This document shows positions 37,705-47,500 of a stretch of DNA of 64,000 nt, piece after piece. Position numbers and translations under genes: made by a program. The stretch is from CAVWCW01 sp963753615 (lineage in GTDB: Bacteria; Pseudomonadota; Gammaproteobacteria; Chromatiales; Chromatiaceae): the NCBI GenBank assembly GCA_963753615.1, contig CAVWCW010000029.1, positions 47,195 through 111,194 of the forward strand, in the 5' to 3' direction. Below the pieces are notes generated by a model. That model ran no database searches, had not been told where the DNA came from, and saw only the letters and a program-made list of their open reading frames with translations. Position 1 is the stretch's first letter, and each line of letters opens with the position of its first letter.

Positions 37705-38085
37705 ATGGCAAGCGAAGACAGCACCCCCGTTAAGAAGAAGGCGACCGCCAGGAAGAAGGCCGGTACCGCCGCGCCTCGTAAGAAGGCAACCAGCACCCGG
37801 GCACCGGCCGCGAAAAAGGCCAGCGTCAGCAAGAAGACCACGGCGCGCAAGGTCGTGAAGAAAGCTGCGGCCAAGAAGGCCCCCGCGCGCGCAGCAGCGA
37901 GCCCACGCCGGTCGCCGGCCGCCGAGCCGCGCCAGAGCGTGAGCCCGGAACAGCGCCGAGAAATGATTGCCACCATGGCCTACTACCGCGCCCAGGCTCG
38001 CGGCTTCGAGGGGGGCACCGAGCTGGAGGACTGGCTGGAAAGCGAGCGCGCCGTCGACCAGCTGCTCAAGGGCGTCGAGGGGTAA
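37705..38085 (+). CDS. Histone H1-like, DUF2934 domain protein
   Basis: A 126-residue basic protein. Residues 1-75 are a lysine/alanine/proline/arginine-rich tail (KKKATARKKAG, KKASVSKKTTARKVVKKA) like bacterial H1-type and AlgP-like DNA-binding tails. Residues 80-126 are a DUF2934 domain (IATMAYYRAQARGFEGGTEL then EDWLESERAV). The C-terminal domain is a short helical module of unknown role that in other proteins is often the whole protein. The tail suggests nucleoid binding; what the DUF2934 part contributes is not known. The start ATG 37705 follows GAGGCAGCAGT; the frame upstream is open but not protein-like. Confidence 0.8.
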   Translation: MASEDSTPVKKKATARKKAGTAAPRKKATSTRAPAAKKASVSKKTTARKVVKKAAAKKAPARAAASPRRSPAAEPRQSVSPEQRREMIATMAYYRAQARGFEGGTELEDWLESERAVDQLLKGVEG

Positions 38086-38094
38086 CCCTCTGCA

Positions 38095-39342
38095 TTACCT
38101 GCCGGCGGGCAAGTCCAGCTCCGGCGCCGGATCGGCGTCGGGGTGCATCTCCAGGGCCACCGGCGTCGTGCGCACCAGGAGCACGTATTCGCTCTGTGCC
38201 GCCACCGGCGGAGCGGCGCGCCGCGTCATGCGGTAAAGCCCGAACAAACCCAACAGGACGGCCACCGCCGCAGACAAAACAGGCAAGCCCGCCGGCCCCG
38301 CCCCTTCCATCGCCAGCCCTCCTAGCACCGGGCCGAAAAGGGCTCCCAGTCCATATACCAGAAGCAAGCCCCGGGTCGCCTCCAGCACTTGCCCCGGCGC
38401 CAACTGATCATTGGTGTGGGCGACGCTGATGCCGTACAGAGAGAACATCAATCCGCCGTAGACAAAGGCGGAAACGCCCAGCCCGGGATGCCCGTGAATG
38501 ACGATAAAGGCGGCCCCCAGGGCGGCCGTTGCGGTAGCGAAGCTGACCAGCACCAGCACCAGGCGACGGTCTACCCGATCCGAGAGGTGGCCGATTGGCC
38601 ACTGGAGCAGGGCGCCGCCGAGAATCGTGGCCGCCATCAACAGCGCGATCTGCCCCTCCTCCAGGACCAGCCGCTGCCCGAATACCGGTGCCATGCCCCA
38701 AAACACACCGTTGACAAGCCCGGCGCTAAAGGCCCCGATTCCCCCCAGGGGCGAGAGGCGAAACAGCTCGGCCAGGGGGAGCGAGATGCCGAGTTCGATG
38801 CGTGGCTCGTCTACCCGGGTCAACGCAACCGGGATCACCCCTAGGGAGATCAGGATCGCGGCCAGGGCGAACAGACCCAGGCCGTCGACGGCCCCCGCCA
38901 GTAAGAGAAACTGCCCCGCGCCGAGGGCCACCAAGGTGGTCATCATATAGAAGGCGAACACCCGTCCGCGCTGCGGCCCCGAACTTTGCTCGTTGAGCCA
39001 GCTCTCCACCACCATATACAGGCCCAGCACGCAGAAGCCATTCACCAGTCTCAGGACCAGCCAGGCCGAGGGCTGGACCAGCAGACCGAAAGCCAGACTG
39101 GAGGCGGCACCCAGGGCGGCAAAGGCCGCGAAGCAGCGGATGTGGCCAACATTCCGGATCAACCGGGGCACCAGCATTGTGCCGGCGATATACCCGGCGT
39201 AGTAACCGGACATGATAAGCCCGGTCTCCCAGTTGCCGAACGTTGCCAGGGCGGCACGCACCCCGAGCAGCGTACCCAGCAGACCTACCCCGACCAGCAG
39301 CAAGGCCAGGCCAGCGACTAGCACCAGGATGGTCGGGGTCAT
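38095..39342 (-). CDS. MFS transporter, YcaD-like
   Basis: A 415-residue membrane protein with 12 predicted hydrophobic segments. It resembles the YcaD group of major facilitator transporters: ALATFGNWETGLIMSGYYAG in TM1-2 and the TM4-5 motif LGLYMVVESWLNEQSSGPQR, which is typical of that group. The C-terminal 45 residues (from about 370) are hydrophilic and variable. Substrate unknown. The gene is convergent with the DUF2934 gene and 24 bases from the upstream 5'-nucleotidase stop on the same strand, so the latter and this gene may be co-transcribed. Confidence 0.85.
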   Translation of the reverse strand: MTPTILVLVAGLALLLVGVGLLGTLLGVRAALATFGNWETGLIMSGYYAGYIAGTMLVPRLIRNVGHIRCFAAFAALGAASSLAFGLLVQPSAWLVLRLVNGFCVLGLYMVVESWLNEQSSGPQRGRVFAFYMMTTLVALGAGQFLLLAGAVDGLGLFALAAILISLGVIPVALTRVDEPRIELGISLPLAELFRLSPLGGIGAFSAGLVNGVFWGMAPVFGQRLVLEEGQIALLMAATILGGALLQWPIGHLSDRVDRRLVLVLVSFATATAALGAAFIVIHGHPGLGVSAFVYGGLMFSLYGISVAHTNDQLAPGQVLEATRGLLLVYGLGALFGPVLGGLAMEGAGPAGLPVLSAAVAVLLGLFGLYRMTRRAAPPVAAQSEYVLLVRTTPVALEMHPDADPAPELDLPAGR

Positions 39343-39366
39343 AAAGCGACGAGAATAAAGGTCCGG

Positions 39367-40278
39367 TCAGGGGTTGTTCACCACGCCGTGTGGCACATGC
39401 CCGGTGGGTACATGCGCGTTGGCCGAGGCGCAGTGAAGTTGCTGGTCGTCGAAGAAGATGTCGGCTCCGAACGCCTTGAGAAAGGCGCCCTTGTCCAGGC
39501 CACCGAGGAACAACCCCTCGTCGATGCGGATCTGCCAGTCACGCAGGGTTCGGATAACTCGCTCGTGGGCCGGGGCGCCGCGGGCGGTGATGAGGGCAGT
39601 GCGAAGGGGCGAGTCTTCTACCGGCAGGCGCGACTGGATATGGTGCAGAGCGGATAGAAAGCCCTTGAACGGGCCACCGGATAGGGGTTTGCGGGCGGAC
39701 GCCTTCTCGCTGGCGGAAAATACCTGCAGGCCGTGTTGTTGATAGACGCGTTCGGCCTCGTCGGAAAACAGCACTGCATCGCCGTCGAAGGCGATACGCA
39801 GTTGACCGGAGGGCGCGCGCTCGCGGGGCGCCCTTACCGGCAGGATGGTGGCGGCCGCCAGGCCTTTGTCCAAGGCCAGGCGCACGTCATCCGGATGCGC
39901 CGAGAGAAACAGGTGGGCACCAAACGCCGAGGCGTAGCGGTAGGGGCTGCTTCCGCCGGTAAATACGGCGCGACTGATCTCCAGGCCGTGGTGTTCGATC
40001 GAGTTGAAGACCCGCAGGCCAGTATCGCTGCTGTTGCGCGAGAGCAGGATCACCTCTACCTGACCCTGAGTTCCCAGCAACGCATTGAGCCCCAGTAGCT
40101 TTCGGGTCAAGGCAAAGGCGACGCCGGGCTCCAAAACGTCATCCTCGTGGGCGGTCTGATATTCCCAGTAGGCATCGATACCCTGGCTCTCGAACACCTG
40201 ATGCGACTCGTCCAGGTCGAACAGGGCGCGCGATGAGATGGCAACGACCAGACGGGGCTGCGCGGCGGCGCTATTCAT
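39367..40278 (-). CDS. Cytosolic 5'-nucleotidase, cN-I-like
   Basis: A 303-residue protein of the 5'-nucleotidase family known in bacteria as single-domain cN-I homologues. The N-terminal LVVAISSRALFDLDESHQVF holds the haloacid-dehalogenase-type aspartates (DLD), followed by VILLSRNSSDTGLRVFNSI and FTGGSSPYRYASAF, then RIAFDGDAVLFSDEAE and the C-terminal FGADIFFDDQQLHC. It should dephosphorylate nucleoside monophosphates. I choose ATG 40278 (MNSAAAQPRLV); an in-frame start at 40326 would run into the terminator of the next gene. No signal peptide is seen. Confidence 0.88.
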   Translation of the reverse strand: MNSAAAQPRLVVAISSRALFDLDESHQVFESQGIDAYWEYQTAHEDDVLEPGVAFALTRKLLGLNALLGTQGQVEVILLSRNSSDTGLRVFNSIEHHGLEISRAVFTGGSSPYRYASAFGAHLFLSAHPDDVRLALDKGLAAATILPVRAPRERAPSGQLRIAFDGDAVLFSDEAERVYQQHGLQVFSASEKASARKPLSGGPFKGFLSALHHIQSRLPVEDSPLRTALITARGAPAHERVIRTLRDWQIRIDEGLFLGGLDKGAFLKAFGADIFFDDQQLHCASANAHVPTGHVPHGVVNNP

Positions 40279-40311
40279 CGCGCGTTCGATCCAGGGGCGG
40301 GGTAAAAATGC

Positions 40312-40337
40312 AAAACCCCCGGGCAAGGCACCGGGGG
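40312..40337 (-). terminator. Rho-independent terminator after the 40376 gene
   Basis: On the minus strand a 7-bp G+C stem (CCCCCGG with CCGGGGG, + strand 40316-40322 and 40331-40337) with an 8-base loop is followed by TTTTGCATTTTT. It lies about 40 bases after the stop of the coiled-coil membrane protein and so closes the long SCP2-RND-ParA block. Confidence 0.85.
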
Positions 40338-40375
40338 CCGGTCGGACGAGGCATCCTAGGAACTACCCCGAGGCA

Positions 40376-40903
40376 TTACCAGGGCATGAAGGTATTGAAG
40401 AAGGACATCGGTCGTCCCATGCTCTGGTTGAGCCCGTACATGTCGGTGCGCATACCCTGCATATTACCCTGCATGTTGCTGGTAGTTACCGTGATATGGC
40501 GCATGGACTTGTTCATGTCCGAAATATTGGCCAACATCGGCTCCAAGGTACTGACGTCCCTCGACATGGACTCCACGCTCACCGCCATGGTGCGCACGTT
40601 GGCGGTCATCTGCCCCATGTTGTCGGACACCGACTGCATGTTGCTGGCCAGAATCGTCAAGTTGGAGTCGACGCTGATGGCGAGGTAGTGCACGTCTTTG
40701 GCCAGGCTGAATACGAGGTAAAAGCCGTAGGCGGCGAGGATGATAAAGGCGAACAGGGTGGGATATACGATCAACTCCCAGCGCCGGGCGCTGGTTTCGA
40801 AGGCGTGGGACAACCGGTCCATCGAATAGCCGCTGCCCGCAGGCGCCCTGCCACGGGTCTGGCTTTCAGGATTGGTGGAGGTTGTCTGGTCCTGTTCCGA
40901 CAT
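40376..40903 (-). CDS. Membrane coiled-coil protein of unknown function
   Basis: A 175-residue protein. Residues 1-40 are polar, one membrane helix follows at about 45-68 (LIVYPTLFAFIILAAYGFYL), and residues 70-160 form a heptad-rich region with many Met, Ser and Asn (SNMQSVSDNMGQMTANV, MSRDVSTLEPMLANISDM, TSNMQGNMQGMRTDM). This looks like the periplasmic or cytoplasmic coiled coil of a methyl-accepting or MCE-like protein, but no signalling hairpin tip is present. It is the last gene of the minus-strand block and is followed by a terminator. The role is unknown. The Met-rich coil might bind a partner, perhaps the adaptor or the TPR protein of the same block (inference). Confidence 0.75.
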   Translation of the reverse strand: MSEQDQTTSTNPESQTRGRAPAGSGYSMDRLSHAFETSARRWELIVYPTLFAFIILAAYGFYLVFSLAKDVHYLAISVDSNLTILASNMQSVSDNMGQMTANVRTMAVSVESMSRDVSTLEPMLANISDMNKSMRHITVTTSNMQGNMQGMRTDMYGLNQSMGRPMSFFNTFMPW

Positions 40904-41158
40904 ATGGCTCTCGATCCGAAATAAAGCTTTTTTGGCTCACCCCATCAGCGCTAAAGCTTAACACAGGGGTAATAAATATTTAAGCGGGTAAAAGTAAATT
41001 TGATGGGCATGCGCTGACGCCTTCTCGCCTATTCCATTCAACCCGCCGGCCTCAGCCTCCTTGCTACATCAGCTAGCATCCTCGGGAAAACCCGCCCTTA
41101 CCCCAGCACTTTAGACGGAATTCCCTTGGAAATCCAGGCACAGAGAAAACCGGTGCTT

Positions 41159-41857
41159 CTAGAAAATGGGACTGGATGCCGCCTGCGGAGTTCCCCCGGG
41201 ATCGCTTCCGGATTCAGCGCCTGAAAGCCGTTCGCGCAGCTCGCCGGCGGCCGCCGCATCCAGCCCGTCGAGGATCTCGGCCAGGGCCTGCGCCCGGGAA
41301 CGCTCGCCCCGTTCGAGCAGCAGACGGGCGGAATCCAAGTAGAAGCTGGCGGCCAATTGGCGGGCGCCCTGTTCGTAATAGATATTGCCCAGTTCTCCCG
41401 GATAATCCGGATGGTCGGGATAGGTGTCGATCAGCCGCTGGTAATTGCGCACTGCCAAGCGGATATTGCCGTTCCAATAGGCTCGACGGGCCTGGATAAG
41501 CAGCTCTTGGTGACTCGGCACGCCGGACAGGGCTTCGGACTGGGGTGTATCCAGAGGACGGAAACTGAAGTCCCCGGCGGCGACCAGTTGCTGCGCCGGG
41601 GACGCTCCGGGCTTCACCAACCTGGGTTCGGCCGGGTTCGGACTGCGATCGATCGCAGGTCGGCTGCCCTCGACCGGGGTCGGTTTCGCTTCCGCGGCCG
41701 CCGGATCAGATGCGCTTTCGGGTTCGCTTTGGACTGCCCACCCGAAGTGCCGATACAAATCCCCCCGCAGCCAGTAGCCCCCGGCGGCCAGGGCGACAAA
41801 GATCAGCAGGACCAGGTGGCAGCGCAGACAATACAGCAGGGCCTTGAGCCGCTCCAT
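41159..41857 (-). CDS. Membrane-anchored TPR protein
   Basis: A 232-residue protein with a basic N-terminus and one membrane helix (LVLLIFVALAAGGYWLRG, residues 15-32), then a Pro/Ala/Glu-rich linker to about 115. A TPR-like region follows at 120-205 (ARRAYWNGNIRLAVRNYQRL, YPGELGNIYYEQGARQLAAS). Two Cys (YCLRCH) precede the membrane helix. The start is 19 bases after the parA stop, in the same operon direction. TPR regions mediate protein contacts, so it may dock other products of the block at the membrane. Family not recognised. Confidence 0.78.
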   Translation of the reverse strand: MERLKALLYCLRCHLVLLIFVALAAGGYWLRGDLYRHFGWAVQSEPESASDPAAAEAKPTPVEGSRPAIDRSPNPAEPRLVKPGASPAQQLVAAGDFSFRPLDTPQSEALSGVPSHQELLIQARRAYWNGNIRLAVRNYQRLIDTYPDHPDYPGELGNIYYEQGARQLAASFYLDSARLLLERGERSRAQALAEILDGLDAAAAGELRERLSGAESGSDPGGTPQAASSPIF

Positions 41858-41876
41858 CCGCGGAACCCTTTAATTG

Positions 41877-42512
41877 CTACTGGACCAGATACGGGTAGAG
41901 GGCGGCGCTGAGAGAGGTCAGTTCACGGGCCCCCTTGCTGCGGGGATCGAGTTCGAATACCGCGAGTCCTTCGCTGAACGAGCGGCGATAAATGGTGCGC
42001 TGGCCCAGCCGCTGCTTGATGAATTTGATACCAGGCAGCGAGACTAGGGCAGCCGCCGCCTCGTCGGACTCTCGCACCGCGTGGTGGGTATCGCCGCGGT
42101 TGATAAAGCCCAGGATCTCGGGCTTGTTGGTTTTCTCGGTGTTGATTTCGACAAAGCGGATAAAACGCTGGGTCGACCAGATATCGGCCTGGCTCGGCGG
42201 CACCGGCACCAGGATACGGTCCGCCATCTCCACCGCCTTCTTCAGCGCGTCCATACCCGCTGTACCGACGTCGATCAGCGTCTCTTCGGCCTTCTTCAGT
42301 TTCTTCTCGTCCAGGGCCGCAACCCCTTTTACCGCAATCCGAGGCTTGAAGCTTTCTTCATCCCGAACCTCGGCGACGTCGGTCAGCGTGGCCTGGGGGT
42401 CGAGATCAATGACCTGCACATCCACCTCCGCCATCGCCAGCCACACGGCCAAATTGAAGGTCACCGTGCTCTTGCCGGAACCACCCTTGAGACTACCAAC
42501 CACCGTAATCAT
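41877..42512 (-). CDS. ParA/MinD-family P-loop ATPase
   Basis: A 211-residue ParA-type ATPase. It carries the deviant Walker A motif KGGSGKSTVTFNLA, the Walker B region VIDLDPQATLTD and the PVPPSQADIWST segment. There is no N-terminal HTH, so it is not a plasmid-type ParA with DNA-binding domain, and no ParB gene follows. Such orphan ParAs position cellular machines or membrane complexes at surfaces. Its position between exported proteins and a membrane TPR protein suggests it places or counts that assembly; this is inference. The start ATG 42512 opens with MITVVGSLKGG. Confidence 0.92.
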   Translation of the reverse strand: MITVVGSLKGGSGKSTVTFNLAVWLAMAEVDVQVIDLDPQATLTDVAEVRDEESFKPRIAVKGVAALDEKKLKKAEETLIDVGTAGMDALKKAVEMADRILVPVPPSQADIWSTQRFIRFVEINTEKTNKPEILGFINRGDTHHAVRESDEAAAALVSLPGIKFIKQRLGQRTIYRRSFSEGLAVFELDPRSKGARELTSLSAALYPYLVQ

Positions 42513-42686
42513 TGCTATTCCTCACCAGGGAAACGTGGAAAAAACCATCCTGGCCTTTCTACAATATGGCTTTGATAAATGCAGTTTCCGAAAACCTTCA
42601 TTGCCGGCGCCCGGGACGATGGAACATGGCCAGACATCCTGCCCGGCGCGGGAAAAGCCATCCATCAGCGTTTCCCCACGCCCGAT

Positions 42687-42717
42687 CCCGCGCCGGGGAA
42701 ACAGCACCCGGCGCGGG
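42687..42717 (-). other. Strong hairpin between the exported protein gene and parA
   Basis: A perfect 11-bp stem (CCCGCGCCGGG at 42687-42697 with CCCGGCGCGGG at 42707-42717) around a 9-base loop, 12 bases after the stop of the 42729 gene on the minus strand. There is no T-run, so it may be a partial terminator or an RNA-stability element that sets lower expression for parA than for the upstream genes. The right-hand arm sequence recurs once at about 42642. Confidence 0.7.
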
Positions 42718-42728
42718 TCGGTTTCGCC

Positions 42729-43493
42729 TCAACGCGAACTGCCGCCCGTATCCTGCATGCTGATGCGGCTGAAGCCCTCCGGGATGGTGAACAGTTCGCT
42801 GGGCTGCGCCCCCTGCTTGATATTCACCAGCTCGCGGATATAACCACCGGGGAATTCTTCCCTGATGGCGATTTTAAGTTCCGGATCATACCATTGAAAG
42901 GAACTCTGGGGCTCCTGGCCGGGGCGCGACATGCGCATCTCCCACTTCTCCACCGTGCGCCCGCCAAGCTCTTCCTCTCCCAGAATCAGGAGTTCCGTAG
43001 TGGCGCCGTCCTCGGTCTCGGTGCGCAGGGGAATCTGGCGCTCGGCGTCGATCCATTGGGTGCTGGCCGCGGTCTTTCCCTGGTGGCTGAAGGTCATCTC
43101 CCACTTCACGGCCTCGCGCCCGTTGATGGTCTCGCTGCCAAGCTGCCGGCAACTCGCTCCAGGCATGCCCGCACAGGGGTCGCCCGAGGCCGGCTTGGCG
43201 GCAGGCGAGGCTTTGGCCGGCGCTTTCTGCTCCATGTAGCTGCGCTGTTCGGGATACAGGATCCACTGCACCTGCTGCTGCTGATCGATGATCTGGACGA
43301 TCTTCTGGCCGCCCTGCTCCATCTCCATGCGCATGCTGTTGTCACCGACAAACATCTTACCCTCGGAACTGCCCTGAGGGCCGGATTGGATCATATCCGC
43401 GGAAAACTCCACCCCGGCAAAATCCGCCTGAGCGGCCTGGGTAAGTAGACCAACGACGAGGGAACAGGCTGCTGCCACACTAATCTTGCTCAT
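42729..43493 (-). CDS. Exported protein, DUF4412/LolA-like fold
   Basis: A 254-residue protein with a signal peptide (VAAACSLVVGLLTQAAQA then DFAG). The mature part has a regular alternation of beta strands (EFSADMIQSG, KMFVGDNSMRMEME, VQWILYPEQRSYMEQ, AVKWEMTFSHQG, WIDAERQIPLRTE, VEKWEMRMSRPG), which resembles the DUF4412/LolA-like sheet that wraps lipids or small hydrophobic ligands. Two Cys (DPCAGMPGASC) could form a disulfide. I use ATG 43493; the longer frame overlaps the upstream gene. It is located after the RND pump in the same operon, which suggests a periplasmic carrier role for the exported substrate. Confidence 0.78.
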   Translation of the reverse strand: MSKISVAAACSLVVGLLTQAAQADFAGVEFSADMIQSGPQGSSEGKMFVGDNSMRMEMEQGGQKIVQIIDQQQQVQWILYPEQRSYMEQKAPAKASPAAKPASGDPCAGMPGASCRQLGSETINGREAVKWEMTFSHQGKTAASTQWIDAERQIPLRTETEDGATTELLILGEEELGGRTVEKWEMRMSRPGQEPQSSFQWYDPELKIAIREEFPGGYIRELVNIKQGAQPSELFTIPEGFSRISMQDTGGSSR

Positions 43494-44517
43494 AATTTCG
43501 ACATCCTCCGATATTGCTGGTTCTTCGCCTGCTCCCACCACTGGTGGGCAGGCTTTTTATGCGGACATTTGCCGCCCCGAAATGCCCCGCCCCAGGGGCG
43601 CGGCTGACGCTATTCGAACCCGTAGACGGGGCCACCATAGGGATCTCCACCCCAGCCGCCAGTGTTCGAGAAAGCCCCCCCTGGCTGCCCGTATAGCCCG
43701 CCATGAACGGGGGGAAACGGTCCGGGTCCGGATACCGGGGGTCTGCGGATGCGGGCTGGGCATAGCGCGAGCTGTTGAAGCTGTGATCTGAGGGACGAGA
43801 CACCACTTCCTCCTGCGTCACCGGACGAAACAGGTAGTGTTTGCCGCTGGCCCGCTCCCGGTACCAGACCGGACTCACGCGTTCCGGCGCATGCGGCTCC
43901 GACGCTGGCCGAAAACTATAGGCGTCGCGGCCCGGGCGCGGGGCAGCATACGGATCGAACGAATGCGCACCGAAAGGGGCCGGCGGCGGGCCTATCTCAG
44001 GCGCCTGCGCCAAAGGGCGAAAACCCATGCCGGGAAGCGGCGCGGCCGCCCCGCCGGGGAAGATGGCCCGATCGTAGGAGCTGTACGTAGGCCGCAGGTC
44101 CGGGTGATAGGCGTCATCGGCAAATGGAATAGACCCATAACTGCGGTAACCCGCGGGCCAGGGGGGCGATACCGCCGCAGCGGGTTCTTGAGAGTATGCG
44201 CGGTAACGCTCCATTTGGGGAGTTGGGGGGCGATTGGCCGGCTGCCAGGCCTCGGCTGCGCCTTCGAGCCAATAACCGTCGGAGAGCCAAGCCTTCCGAT
44301 GCACTTGGGGGCGAACACCGAGATCGGCCCCATAACCCTCGGCCATCGCCGGCTGGGCCCCCAAGATCCATAGCGACAGGATGCCCCCGATGCCGGCCAG
44401 GGTCGCCTGATCAATAGCCCTAAAAAAACGACTGCGCGACTCCGAACCCTGCCCAACCGCTCGGCTGAGCCGACTGGAGAGAACGGCCGCCTGACGCAGA
44501 CCTGCCGGGGCCAGCAC
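43480..44517 (-). CDS. Exported Pro/Tyr/Gly-rich protein of unknown function
   Basis: A 345-residue frame that starts with GTG directly after the RND stop (no spacer). A hydrophobic stretch (TLAGIGGILSLWILGAQPAMA, given as positions 40-60) acts as signal or anchor. The rest is rich in Pro, Tyr, Arg and Gly with no repeats of fixed length; the best conserved-looking part is VWYRERASGKHYLFRP near residue 215. The frame ends 14 bases inside the next gene. A run of seven C (+ strand 43675-43681) lies near the end; one more base there would yield a tail GGWGGDPYGGPVYGF and a stop at 43610. That looks more natural than the tail as read. So the true 3' end is probably 43610. Function unknown. Confidence 0.68.
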   Translation of the reverse strand: MLAPAGLRQAAVLSSRLSRAVGQGSESRSRFFRAIDQATLAGIGGILSLWILGAQPAMAEGYGADLGVRPQVHRKAWLSDGYWLEGAAEAWQPANRPPTPQMERYRAYSQEPAAAVSPPWPAGYRSYGSIPFADDAYHPDLRPTYSSYDRAIFPGGAAAPLPGMGFRPLAQAPEIGPPPAPFGAHSFDPYAAPRPGRDAYSFRPASEPHAPERVSPVWYRERASGKHYLFRPVTQEEVVSRPSDHSFNSSRYAQPASADPRYPDPDRFPPFMAGYTGSQGGLSRTLAAGVEIPMVAPSTGSNSVSRAPGAGHFGAANVRIKSLPTSGGSRRRTSNIGGCRNYEQD

Positions 44518-47500
44518 TCAGAACTGGTCCATGTTGTCGATGTCCGGCGCAATATTGGCGTTACCCTTGAGCCGAATCCCTCGCCGGGACGACTTCTTCT
44601 GCGGGCCTTCGGCCTTACCGCCGCCGGCGCTCGCGACCGGCTCGGGGTCAACTGCAGAAGCACTCGCGGCTTCGACCTTCTGCGCAGGAGGGCTCGCCGT
44701 CTCTGCCGGGGCATTCTCCTTCGCAGCCGGTTCGGCAACCCGCTGCGGCTCGGAATTCGGCAGTTCCGGCTTCGGCGCCGGTTTGCCCTGGGGGTGCGCA
44801 GCAACGGGGGCCGGCGCAGCCTTGGCGGTGGCCTGTGGCTGAGCGCTCGTCTCCGCGCGAGCGCTGGCAACCGCCGACCCAGAGCCACCCGACGCGCCTC
44901 CCGCCGGGCCCGGTTTCGGCGCAGACCCGCCAGATTTGGGACCCGGTTTTGGCTTCGGCTTGCGTTTAAACAGTTGCATCAGCAACAACAAGATGCCGCG
45001 CAGGGCATAAAACACCATGCTGATGACAGTGACCAGTGCACTCCATACCCGCATCGCAAGGGACGGCCTGCCCGAGGCCCCGGACGGTTTCATGGGCACC
45101 GTCTTGAGCTGTTCTTCCGGCACCGGGATATTGGTGCCCGGCGGGCAGCCAACCGCCGCCACCTCGCACAGAGATTTGGCGGCGCTCATGCATCCCAGCG
45201 GAATCACGATCAGGGTTAGGATAGTGGAAACCATGACCCCGGAGGCGAGCGAAATCGCCATGCCCTGGAAGATGGGGTCGGTGAAGATCACGCTGGAACC
45301 GGCAACCAAGGCCCAGGCCGTGATCATAATCGGCCGGGTTCGGGTCTTGCACGAGCGGATCACCGCCTCCGCTACCGGAATGCCGCGCTGGATCTCATGC
45401 AACGAGAAGTCCACCAACAGAATCGAATTGCGCACGATAATTCCGGCCAAAGCGATCCAGCCGATCATCGAGGTGGCGGTGAATTCGCCGCCGAGACCCA
45501 GCTTGAACATCAGCCAGTGGGCCGGAATGATGCCCAGGAGGGTTAGCGGAATCGGGGCCATGATCAGAGCCGGGATGCGGAAGTTGCCGAACTCCCAGAC
45601 CACCAGGACATAGATCAGCACCAGAGCCACCATAAAGGCGCCGCCCATGTCCCGGAAGGTCTCGAAGGTGACGGTCCATTCTCCGGTCCATTCGATGCTG
45701 CTCTGATTATCGTCGGCGGGCGGGCCAAACCAGGCCGCCTCCACCTTGACCCCGTCCGGCGCGGTATAGTCTTCGAGCAGATCCTGGATCTGGAACATGG
45801 CGTAAACCGGGGCCGCCAAGCGCCCGCCCACATCGGCCACCACATACTCGACGGGACGCAGGTCCTTCTTGTAGATGATGTCGTCTTCCGGTATGCGCTC
45901 GAAGCGCCCAAGTTCCCCTAATGGCAGGGTTTGCCCGCCCTGAGAAGGAATCGGAAGGTCGGCCAGCCTCAGCACCTGGGAACGAATCGACAGCGGCACT
46001 TGGATCAGGATGTTCACCGGCTCATAGCCGGCACGCTGCTTGACGTCGCCGATGGTGGCGCCACCCAAGGCCATCGACAGATTGCGGTTGATCACGTCCA
46101 CCGAGATTCCGCGCCGCACGGATTTTTCGGTGTCGACCTCGAAGCGCCAGTACTCGTAGAAATCACGCAGGTAATTGTCGACGTCTCGGGCACTTTCCGC
46201 CTGCCCGAAGATGTCGGTGAGGTCGCGCGCGACCTGCCGGCGAACCTCCGCCGAGGGCCCATGCACCTCGGCTACGACTGACTGCAACACCGGAGGGCCG
46301 GGCGGCATCTCCACCACCGCAATGCGGGCACCGGTGCCCTTGATGATGGGCTTCAACAGTTCACGCGCCTGCACCGCAATCTGATGGCTGCTGCGCTTGC
46401 GCTCGGTCTTGTCCAGCAACTGCACCTGCACCTCGCCCTGCCAGGGCTCCTGACGCAGGTAGTAATGACGCACCATACCGTTGAAGTCGAACGGCTTGGC
46501 GGTACCCGCGTAGACCTGGAGGGCGATGACCTCGGGGATCTCGCGCAGGGCCTTGGACATCTGGTTTGCCAGGTTGGCGGTCACCGGCAGGGCGGTGCCC
46601 TCCGGCATGTCGAACACCACCGAGAATTCCGGCTTGTTGTCCAGCGGCAGCATCTTTACCGCCACCGCCTTGGTGTAGAACATGGAGCAGGCCGCGGCGA
46701 AGCAGCCCCAGAGGATCACCTTGAACAGCACCCGCTTGGACTTGCTCTCCATCAGCGGGGTGAGGATGCGACGGTACATGCCTTCCAGGCGCTCGGCACC
46801 CTTGTGCTCGCGCTTCTCGGCCTTTTTCAGGTAGCGCATCGAGGGCCGAAGCCAGCGCGAGATGGCCAGCCAGGGCGTGAATACGAAGGCCGCAAAAAGG
46901 GAGATCAACATAGCCACCGAACCCAGGGCCGGGATCGGGAACATATAGGGCCCCATCATGCCGCTGACGAAGCCCATCGGCAGCAGGGCGGCGATCACGG
47001 TGAAGGTAGCGAGAATGGTGGGATTGCCGACCTCACGCACCGCGTCCACCGCCACGGCCTTGTCGGTGCCGCCTTCCTCCAGCCAGCGCCGGTAGATGTT
47101 TTCCACCACCACAATGGCATCGTCCACCAGAATACCGATGGAGAAGATCAGCGCGAACAGGCTGACTCGGTCGATGGTAAAACCCAGGACCCAGGCGCTG
47201 AATACGGTCATCAGCAGCACCACCGGGATCACCAGCACCACTACGATGGCCGGGCGCAGGGCGCGGAACGACCAGAGCACCAGCAAGAACACGAAGCCGG
47301 TCGCGACGAACAGCTTGAAGATCAGGTCATTGACCTTGTCGTTGGCGGTCTTTCCATAGTCTCTGGTAACGCTGATTTCCACATTGCTGGGGATCAGCTT
47401 ACCCTTCAGGTCCTCGACGCGATCGATCACCGAGCTGGCCACGGTGACGCCATTGGTGCCCTCTTTCTTGGCGATCGCGATGGTTACTGCGGGCACGCCA

